The translations under genes and the position numbers were made by a program. The notes beneath the pieces were generated by a model that saw only the letters and a program-made list of their open reading frames with translations, was not told where the DNA came from and made no database searches. A stretch of 61,182 nucleotides of DNA from Bacteroidota bacterium. GTDB lineage: Bacteria > Bacteroidota > Bacteroidia > Cytophagales > Cyclobacteriaceae. How positions within the stretch are numbered: the first letter of the stretch is position 1; every line of letters begins with the position of its first letter. Below, in pieces: positions 54,915 to 61,182 of the stretch. The stretch is taken from assembly GCA_022571715.1 (NCBI GenBank), contig JACZXH010000010.1, forward strand, positions 1-61,182, read 5' to 3'.

Positions 54915-55275
54915 TACTTTTTATTTTTCATCATTTTCAAAGCCCTGCTGGTAAGTGTTTCCGGACAATGGAATACGGTTTCATGATTTGAAATATCAAT
55001 TTATAAACATTTTCTTTTTCCACACTTAAAAGTTGACAAAAATCAATTTTAACTCTGATTTTTTACAAATGTCTCTCTTTTATAATCTGAAACCTTTTAT
55101 TTAGATGATAGCTCCTGTACACATTTTTTGTTTCAAATAAAAATTAGGATAATTTGTAGGTGATTGCAAAAAACTACTTTGGTTATTCTAGTTGCTGAAC
55201 ATAGGGTCAATTTGGGTCTAAATTTTTGTAATTATCCAGAGTTTGAAAATTCAGAAGGCGTGTTTTTAAAAATAC
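54915..55275. other. AT-rich intergenic space
   Basis: About 360 bases without a supportable gene. One minus-strand frame reads VFHCPETLTSRALKMMKNKK-stop near 54925-55000, which may be part of the same relic as the coding-like tail to its left. Confidence 0.35.
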
Positions 55276-55743
55276 TCAAATCTGTTCTATCCACCAGTAC
55301 ATCCTCCGCAAATCCAACCAGATTTTTTGTAATAACCCACGGCTTTTTTTATAGGATTTATAGAGGTAAATAGAGGTACGTCGCAGGCGTCTGGAATTCA
55401 GGATTGTAAAGTACAGGTTCTCCGCTGAAAGATTTTCTTTGAGTACATAGTTGTCAATATCGGCAGTCAGTCCCAAGTCCTCATTGTTGCTTTTTAGTAA
55501 TGTTACCGGTATGTCTCTTGTTCGGGGATTACGATGGATGCGTTTGATCAACCGGTTGAGTTTTGTACGGTTAAACCTGTCGTCGATAAGAATCGAAGCT
55601 GGTCTGAATTTTATTATTCGTCTGAAAATATTGTTAAAATGGAAAGCGGTGTCCGTATTAAATCTGGGATTTTCAAAGCTTTTCAAACTTGAATATAATC
55701 CGCTAATTTCTGTTGGATTATTACCCACAAGCAATACATTCAT
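55276..55743 (-). CDS. Response-regulator receiver-domain protein
   Basis: 155 residues from the ATG at 55743 (MNVLLVGNN); a longer in-frame start adds 18 polar residues. It is a single REC-like domain: FRPASILIDDRFNR has the phospho-acceptor Asp position, VTLLKS the Thr/Ser and DNYVLKE the Lys. The first acidic pair after beta-1 is replaced (LLVGNNPTE), which may weaken phosphorylation. A basic tail (SIYLYKSYKKSRGLLQKIWL) follows. No output domain or kinase is adjacent. Confidence 0.65.
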   Translation of the reverse strand: MNVLLVGNNPTEISGLYSSLKSFENPRFNTDTAFHFNNIFRRIIKFRPASILIDDRFNRTKLNRLIKRIHRNPRTRDIPVTLLKSNNEDLGLTADIDNYVLKENLSAENLYFTILNSRRLRRTSIYLYKSYKKSRGLLQKIWLDLRRMYWWIEQI

Positions 55744-55909
55744 TGATTTTTCTCCATTGTTACCAGATGCCTCGATCATCATTCTTTTCATTTTCACAAA
55801 CTAAAACGAAGTTATGGCAAAATAGATTCCTGTAATTCCGATTTACTAAAAAGTATAATACATAATAAATAAACAAGCTCCTTGTATCCGGGCAGGAGTC
55901 TGTTTTTAA

Positions 55910-58393
55910 CTATTTTGGTTCCAGGATCATTTCAATCCGATGGGCTACATCCTCAAGATGATATTTTGACATTCTGTCTATCATTCCAGGTAAAGCCGCA
56001 CGTATATTCCGTTTTAAGATATTCAGGTCTGCTTTTGCTACCGACCGGATATCTGACTGGCTCACATCAACCTTGGTAGGGCTGAATAAACTCTCTTCAT
56101 AATCTTCAGTAAGCAAATATTCCAGCCGGTCAATATATGCTTTTTGTAAATTCCTGCGATATAGGTCGATCGATCTTGCACCTTTCAATTCAGACCAGAT
56201 TCCGTTTCTCACATCAGCCATCATTTCAAGGATGGAATAGGCGTCACGGCCGTTGAGCGCTTCATTTTCAAGCATACGCCCCATTCTATCAAAACTATAC
56301 AGGCTATTTAAGGTTCTCACCTGCGTTGTCCTGATTTTCTCAACGGCACCAGTGAAATCAATCCTGCTGAGTATCTCTTTATTAATTATCCATACGGGCG
56401 TCTTAAATAGCTGATCGTTAAGAAATTTTACGCATTCTTTTTGCTTACTTTCAGGTACATGTGTAAAAACCACACCATCCTGATCGTACGTTTTATTATA
56501 ACGATAAATACCGCCCACGTTTGTACGTACGTGACCCATATACCGATTGAACTGGCTAAGCACCTGATTATACATTTCATCCAAATCATCGTAATTCTTC
56601 CCTTTATCGGCCGTCCATTCGAAAAGATTCGGGATTATCCTTTTCAGGTTTTCAATTCCGTACGCCGATGCCCTGATGGCATCGTCCCCCAGGTCTTCGG
56701 TTTGTGCTGACGGATCAATGAAACTCCTTGCGCCGAACCGGTATAACGGATCCCCGGCTTTCTCCAGGATCCACTGATCCAGTGTTACTTTTTCTTCCTC
56801 TGCCGATTCAGCATCAGGTATGGGTCTGTAACCCCATTTGATCGCATACAAGTCATACTCGCCGATTTTAGGGTAAAAACGATTAACACCATCGCCAGGT
56901 TGTGCTATATAATTAAACCGGGCATAATCCATAATCGAAGGAGCGGTGCCGTGCTCTTCCGTAAAAGATGGGGAGCGGAGTGAATCTACCGGATAAGCAG
57001 GACTAGAGCCCATATTGTGCGGAAGTCCCAGTGTGTGACCTACTTCATGTGCAGCTACAAAGCGAATTAACTGTCCCATCATTTCGTCATCAAATTTTAC
57101 CTTTCGGGCATCTTCATTCACAGCGGCAGTCTGGATAAAAAACCAGTTCCTAAGCAGGTTCATAACGTTATGAAACCATCCTATATCGCTTTCGATAATT
57201 TCTCCTGAACGGGGGTCAGATACATGGGGGCCATATGCATTTTGTACTGGTGAAGCAAAATAGCGGATCACTGAATATCTTGCATCTTCAGGGCTCCATT
57301 CCGGATCCTCTTCAGGTGATGGTGGGTCTTTCGCAATAATGGCATTTTTAAATCCGGCCTGTTCAAAAGCTTCATTCCAGTCTTCAACTCCTTGTTTCAG
57401 ATATGGGCGCCATTTATCGGGTGTAGCGGGATCGATATAATAAACAATTGGTTTTACTGGCTCCACAAGTTCTCCACGTTTAAAGGCTTCAGTATCTTTT
57501 GGTTCGAGACGCCATCTAGCCAGATACGTCTTTTTAGCTGCTTTTTGCTCGTCGAGTCCATAATCTGTTTGGGTAATCGTAAACCATCCCACACGCTGGT
57601 CATATATACGAGGTTGCATTGGTTTTTCAGGCAGAAGCACCATCGAATTGTTGATTTCGATGGAAATGGAGCCAACAGAGGCGTTTGAAGGTGGCTCTTT
57701 GGCAGAATAGGTCATGACGTGACGCGCTTCGATATTTAGCGGATAGCTTTTAATACTCTCGATGTAAGACCTGTCGTTGTCCAGACTGGAAACCTCATAA
57801 CTCTTCCTCTTTGATTTCTGTAGACCCAACGCTTTAACATCTTTAGTAAAAAGATCGTTTATTTCAATCACAACATTTGAGGAATCAGGACTAAAAGCCT
57901 TTATATCAAACGCAAAAAGTATGGGTTCAAAATTTGAATTTCGGACGGATTCATAAATCGGTAGTGAATCATTCGCTACATTATTGTAAGACACTACACG
58001 CAACAGTATTTTCTTGTCCTTTTTCTGCCAGCGAAGCACCTGTGTGTTGGCCTTTTCTCCTCCATATCCAAGCTTGTCAGCAGATTTGGCTATACGAGTT
58101 ACCATTAGCATCTCTCTTCCCATAAGCGAATCAGGTATTTCGTAGTAATAGATGTCATCTACTTTATGCACCCAGAAAAGCCCTTCGTCGGTTTCGGCTT
58201 CATCGGTGATTACCTCATCATAAGGTTTTATCCCGTTCTTTCCGTTTTCATCTTTGGACTTATCTGATTCGGTTTGCTCTGTGGCTTCTTTGTTTTTATT
58301 TTTTTTCTTTTTTTGAGCTGGCAAATCGGTAGTTGCAAGGACGATTACTGCAAGGGCCATTATGGCAACCTGTTGGAATATATTTAGTTTCAT
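55910..58393 (-). CDS. Exported zinc-dependent metalloprotease (DUF5117/DUF4953 type)
   Basis: 827 residues from the ATG at 58393, which begins a signal peptide ending in DLPAQ; a longer start adds 20 residues without signal character. After a lysine- and glutamate-rich linker come DUF5118/DUF5117-like regions and the catalytic HEVGHTLGLPHN motif, followed by APSIMDYARFNYIAQPGDGV with the Met-turn. This is a Bacteroidota metzincin-like family of large exported proteases of unknown substrate. Length is normal for the family. Confidence 0.9.
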   Translation of the reverse strand: MKLNIFQQVAIMALAVIVLATTDLPAQKKKKNKNKEATEQTESDKSKDENGKNGIKPYDEVITDEAETDEGLFWVHKVDDIYYYEIPDSLMGREMLMVTRIAKSADKLGYGGEKANTQVLRWQKKDKKILLRVVSYNNVANDSLPIYESVRNSNFEPILFAFDIKAFSPDSSNVVIEINDLFTKDVKALGLQKSKRKSYEVSSLDNDRSYIESIKSYPLNIEARHVMTYSAKEPPSNASVGSISIEINNSMVLLPEKPMQPRIYDQRVGWFTITQTDYGLDEQKAAKKTYLARWRLEPKDTEAFKRGELVEPVKPIVYYIDPATPDKWRPYLKQGVEDWNEAFEQAGFKNAIIAKDPPSPEEDPEWSPEDARYSVIRYFASPVQNAYGPHVSDPRSGEIIESDIGWFHNVMNLLRNWFFIQTAAVNEDARKVKFDDEMMGQLIRFVAAHEVGHTLGLPHNMGSSPAYPVDSLRSPSFTEEHGTAPSIMDYARFNYIAQPGDGVNRFYPKIGEYDLYAIKWGYRPIPDAESAEEEKVTLDQWILEKAGDPLYRFGARSFIDPSAQTEDLGDDAIRASAYGIENLKRIIPNLFEWTADKGKNYDDLDEMYNQVLSQFNRYMGHVRTNVGGIYRYNKTYDQDGVVFTHVPESKQKECVKFLNDQLFKTPVWIINKEILSRIDFTGAVEKIRTTQVRTLNSLYSFDRMGRMLENEALNGRDAYSILEMMADVRNGIWSELKGARSIDLYRRNLQKAYIDRLEYLLTEDYEESLFSPTKVDVSQSDIRSVAKADLNILKRNIRAALPGMIDRMSKYHLEDVAHRIEMILEPK

Positions 58394-58511
58394 AAAATAT
58401 TGAATAAATGAGGAAACAAATTTAAAAGGATAACTTTCCTGATCATGATTCATTTAACTAATATGAAAATTATTTGATAGTTGGTTATTTTGGCTCTTTA
58501 AATGGTTGATT

Positions 58512-59645
58512 ATGAAGCCTGATAAAAGGGATATGTATGACGTGATCATCGTAGGAGGTGGTGTTGGAGGGCTGATCAACGCAAACCTGCTGGCATCGAA
58601 GGGATGGCAGGTGATACTTTTTGAAAAGAAAAGTTATCCGTTTCACCGGGTGTGTGGCGAATATGTGTCCAATGAAGTAGTCTCCTTTTTAAAACAAACC
58701 GGGTGCTATCCGGAAGAATTATATCCGGCACAAATCACCAGGTTTCAACTTACATCCACCAACGGCAAATCAGCCGAAATACCCCTTGACCTGGGCGGGT
58801 TTGGGATCAGCCGCTATTCATTTGACCCATTTCTTGCTGCACAAGCATCATCACGGGGTGCCGAAATTATCGAAAATGCTTCCGTTCAGCACATACAATT
58901 CATAAAAGATTATTTTGAAGTCAAATTGTCCAAGGATGCTGTTTACAGAAGTCGTGTGGTAATCGGTGCATTTGGGAAAAGATCGAATCTTGATAGTTTT
59001 TTAAACAGGCGGTTTTTTAAGAAAAGATCTCCCTATATAGGTGTGAAGTATCATATAAGAGGAGATTTTGATAATAATCTTATCTGTTTGCATAATTTTC
59101 ATGGAGGGTATTGCGGTATCTCTAAAATAGAGGATGATACGTTTAATCTTTGTTATCTGAGTTTAAGAGCGCCACTGAAAAAACTGGGGACGGTTCATAA
59201 ACTTGAAGAAGAAATACTCATGCAAAATCCTTTTTTATATCATATATTCAATACTGCTACATTCGTTTTTGACAAACCGGTCGTAATCAATGAGATATCT
59301 TTTGCCACTAAAGATCCTGTTTGCGATCATATCCTTATGTCGGGAGATGCCGCCGGAATGATAACCCCACTGTGTGGCAACGGTATGGCCATGGCCATAC
59401 ATTCAGCGGCCATATTGTCTGAACAGGTTCACCGGTTTTTATCCGGTCAAACGAACAGGAGTGATCTTGAATATCGGTATTCCCTGCTTTGGCGCAATAA
59501 ATTCGGTTTAAGGTTATTGGTAGGCAGGCAGATTCAAAATCTTTTCGGAACAAGTGTTTTATCTAATCTGGCTGTGTCTCTGATAAAAAAATCCGGTTCC
59601 CTTTCGGAATGGATTATGAAGCAAACCCATGGAAAATCATTTTAA
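58512..59645 (+). CDS. FAD-dependent oxidoreductase, geranylgeranyl-reductase-like
   Basis: 377 residues from the ATG at 58512. The FAD loop is DVIIVGGGVGGLINANLLAS with FEKKSYPFHRVCGEYVS (the conserved RVCGE of this group) and the second FAD motif is LMSGDAAGMITPLCGNGMAM. Family members reduce or oxidise isoprenoid or polyketide products; in Bacteroidota they often accompany type III polyketide synthases, but none lies here. It diverges from the metalloprotease. Confidence 0.9.
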   Translation: MKPDKRDMYDVIIVGGGVGGLINANLLASKGWQVILFEKKSYPFHRVCGEYVSNEVVSFLKQTGCYPEELYPAQITRFQLTSTNGKSAEIPLDLGGFGISRYSFDPFLAAQASSRGAEIIENASVQHIQFIKDYFEVKLSKDAVYRSRVVIGAFGKRSNLDSFLNRRFFKKRSPYIGVKYHIRGDFDNNLICLHNFHGGYCGISKIEDDTFNLCYLSLRAPLKKLGTVHKLEEEILMQNPFLYHIFNTATFVFDKPVVINEISFATKDPVCDHILMSGDAAGMITPLCGNGMAMAIHSAAILSEQVHRFLSGQTNRSDLEYRYSLLWRNKFGLRLLVGRQIQNLFGTSVLSNLAVSLIKKSGSLSEWIMKQTHGKSF

Positions 59646-59737
59646 AGGAATTTGGAAATTTATAACTATATTTATTTAGCATAAAGTTGAAGGTTTAGCG
59701 GTATTACTAATTTGCCACCAATTATGTGCATATATTT

Positions 59738-59893
59738 AGTACCTAATCTGTGCCATTCAGGGGAGAGGAGAAGTGCTGAGAGACTAAGAATCAAAAAGTT
59801 GTTAAAAAACACAGGAACACCCATTAGGTTTTTCGAATCCTTTTAACTCAGCACATTTGCTCCTATCGCATGAATCGCTCAATTTAGGTAGTA
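59738..59893. repeat. Long imperfect palindrome
   Basis: The left arm (59738 to about 59806) and the complement of the right arm (about 59829-59893) correspond along most of their length: AGTACCTAAT / ACTACCTAAA at the ends, CCATTCA / CGATTCA next, AGGAGAAGTGCTGAG / AGGAGCAAATGTGCTGAG in the middle and AAGAATCAAAAA / AAGGATTCGAAAAA near the loop. The exact TGCTGAG/CTCAGCA pair is at 59774-59780 and 59847-59853. No coding frame lies inside. Confidence 0.6.
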
Positions 59894-59988
59894 TTTGAAC
59901 CGACTATTTTATCAATGTGTAATGAGAACATAATAACACAAATGACTATTGATTTAATTCAATATCGGGCTATATTTAATCAAAATTC

Positions 59989-60052
59989 GGTTACCCATAA
60001 TGTAGATAAGAAGCATAGAGTGCGCATTACATAATCGTTAGCGGTAATTGAA
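59989..60052. repeat. Cassette-boundary-like inverted repeat, upstream copy
   Basis: ACCCATAATGTAGATAAGAAGC pairs poorly with GCGCATTACATAAT, and the site ends in CGTTAGCGG. This corresponds to a short, diverged version of the site at 60718-60848. It lies just ahead of the orphan lipoprotein gene. Confidence 0.45.
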
Positions 60053-60065
60053 AAAAAATTAACCA

Positions 60066-60704
60066 ATGATATTTAGAACTATAGTTGGACTTTTAATTGT
60101 GATGATTGTTTGCTCCTGCATTCAGAAACAATCGAAAAGTGGGCTGCAGATTGAATACGGCTCTAACCAAGGATTAACTCACACGGACTCCCTTGGAATT
60201 AAGCACAATTACAGATATATCACAGCTACCATAACTAATGACAGTACCATTCCCATTCATCTTCAAATAGCTTTATCAAAAGAATACGAATTTCCAGCTT
60301 CTTGTGGCGATAAGAAGTATAAAGTATTCTTATTACCAAAAGAACTGACACCAGATACAGCAGCATTATATAACAACATAACTGATGGATTAGGTAACTT
60401 TTTAGACAGGTGCTTAGACAACCCTTATGTCTTAAATAAAACCCTTGAACCTGGCGAACAACACGTAGTAACAATTGGGACACTATATTCCAGGCCCACT
60501 AACTGTGGCGTAGTTCCGAATGCGCTATACGCACAAGGCGATAGCCACAATTTTCATACATGTAATAGCCTAATGGATCAAGATGGATCAACTGACCCTC
60601 CGTTATCATTAGGGCTTAAACTTGACTTTTATGTAACCAGGGGTCGTTCTCCATTCGAATGTATTCTCATTCCTTGCGGTCAAATTTCTTATCCTGAACC
60701 TTAG
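60066..60704 (+). CDS. Orphan lipoprotein in a cassette-like unit
   Basis: 212 residues. Leader FRTIVGLLIVMIVCSC gives a lipobox (VCSC). The mature part has NYRYITATITNDSTIPIHLQ (an Ig-like or CARDB-like strand pattern), a pair of Cys in ASCGDKKYKVFLLPKEL and TLEPGEQHVVTIGTLYSRPT. I do not recognise a named family. It is the only gene between the two GCTAAC/GTTAGC inverted-repeat sites, as expected for a captured single-gene cassette. Base composition and spacing differ from the housekeeping block. Confidence 0.7.
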   Translation: MIFRTIVGLLIVMIVCSCIQKQSKSGLQIEYGSNQGLTHTDSLGIKHNYRYITATITNDSTIPIHLQIALSKEYEFPASCGDKKYKVFLLPKELTPDTAALYNNITDGLGNFLDRCLDNPYVLNKTLEPGEQHVVTIGTLYSRPTNCGVVPNALYAQGDSHNFHTCNSLMDQDGSTDPPLSLGLKLDFYVTRGRSPFECILIPCGQISYPEP

Positions 60705-60717
60705 ATTGAAATATACT

Positions 60718-60848
60718 ACCGCTAACAATGTGTATAAGTAATAGCGGAATTTAGCAAAAACCAAAGAATAAACATAAAATTAAGATCAGCACTAAACTTA
60801 AAAGTTTTAAGAAGAAATTCGCTACTACTCATACACTAACCGTTAGCA
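60718..60848. repeat. Cassette-boundary-like inverted repeat, downstream copy
   Basis: A 32-base left arm (60721-60752, beginning GCTAACAATGTGTATAAG) faces a 33-base right arm (60815-60847, ending CACTAACCGTTAGC). The arms pair at most positions, broken by a 2-base bulge and a 1-base bulge. About 62 AT-rich bases form the loop. Outer boxes GCTAAC and GTTAGC recall integron attC sites, but do not match the RYYYAAC/GTTRRRY consensus exactly. Confidence 0.65.
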
Positions 60849-60868
60849 TTCATTAAAAGCAGGATAAA

Positions 60869-61182
60869 ATGGAAAAAAAACTTTACGCAATTATCGCAAT
60901 ATTATTTATACCTATATTTTTATTAGCCCAGACCGAAAAATCGGTTGAAGGAAATGTAGATAATCTTCCTGTAAAAGAATACACACTTACCATAAGACAG
61001 GAAAAAGTAAATATAACAGGAAAAGAAGTAATGGGAATGACCATAAATGGCTCAATTCCTGGCCCTGTGTTAGAATTTACCGAAGGTGAATATGCTGTTA
61101 TTTATGTGAAAAATAATATGACCGTAGAAACATCTATACACTGGCATGGACTTTTATTGCCTAACTTTTACGATGGAGTTCC
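60869..61182 (+). CDS. CopA-type multicopper oxidase, 5' part, cut by window end
   Basis: The first 104 codons of a plus-strand gene. A signal peptide (KLYAIIAILFIPIFLLAQ) is followed by YTLTIRQEKVNITGKEVMGM, NGSIPGPVLEFTEGEYAVIY and SIHWHGLLLPNFYDGV, the first copper-binding motif HWHG of CopA/PcoA-like oxidases in copper resistance. The rest lies outside the window. It starts 22 bases after the cassette-like repeat, in AT-rich sequence. Confidence 0.88.
   Translation, partial: MEKKLYAIIAILFIPIFLLAQTEKSVEGNVDNLPVKEYTLTIRQEKVNITGKEVMGMTINGSIPGPVLEFTEGEYAVIYVKNNMTVETSIHWHGLLLPNFYDGV

Noticed and set aside
59828-59850. TTTTTCGAATCC resembles the T-arm of a tRNA
   Set aside because: No matching acceptor or anticodon stems lie at tRNA distances, and the stretch is explained as part of the long palindrome.

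Overview
The window reads as chromosomal DNA of a Bacteroidota member, most likely of the order Cytophagales. The signs are low GC, TAnnTTTG-type promoters, weak Shine-Dalgarno sequences, many Bacteroidota-typical families (PorT-like barrels, DUF4386, DUF2807, PD40/OmpA, DUF4399, HEXXH metalloproteases with DUF4953-like tails) and lipoproteins with classical lipoboxes. The genus cannot be fixed from the sequence. No rRNA, tRNA or CRISPR array was found.  LAYOUT. 1-26.7 kb is an accessory region of mostly single-gene units: the start of an L-serine dehydratase cut by the window edge, a Gfo/Idh/MocA oxidoreductase, a beta-barrel/lipoprotein pair, a cysteine-synthase/sulfite-exporter pair, an extradiol-dioxygenase homologue, an alginate-export-like porin, a metallo-beta-lactamase-fold hydrolase, Crp- and AraC-type regulators, a multicopper oxidase, an alcohol dehydrogenase beside a DhaA-like haloalkane dehalogenase, a DUF885-like protein, a membrane protein/winged-helix regulator pair behind a palindromic operator, a Tat-exported flavoprotein, and a complete IS3-family element that abuts the stump of an isoprenylcysteine-methyltransferase-like gene. 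26.8-58 kb is mostly housekeeping: gltX, two RidA proteins, glyA-tatC-rpiB, rbfA, a LolC/E-like permease, a large SNF2 helicase, an LpxL-type acyltransferase, an SDR, a class V aminotransferase, a lipid kinase, peptidases and an aspartoacylase-like enzyme. Inside it sits a two-gene operon coding a CmoA homologue and an ICMT-like integral membrane transferase. 58.5-61.2 kb becomes cassette-like again: a flavoprotein, a long palindrome, an orphan lipoprotein gene between two GCTAAC/GTTAGC inverted-repeat sites, and the 5' end of a CopA-type multicopper oxidase.  THEMES. (1) The intergenic spaces hold many gene relics. Several are decayed partial copies of the intact gene next to them (cmoA, AraC regulator, LpxL-type acyltransferase, possibly the MBL hydrolase). 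Others are relics of SDR, NmrA, TolB-like, HtrA and beta-barrel genes. Most are too short or too broken to appear as open frames and had to be read by translating the gaps by hand. (2) The cmoA/ICMT-like operon has no cmoB in view, which raises the possibility that carboxy-SAM is used by a membrane enzyme; this is the best candidate for undescribed biology here. (3) The right end has the look of a small mobile cassette array.
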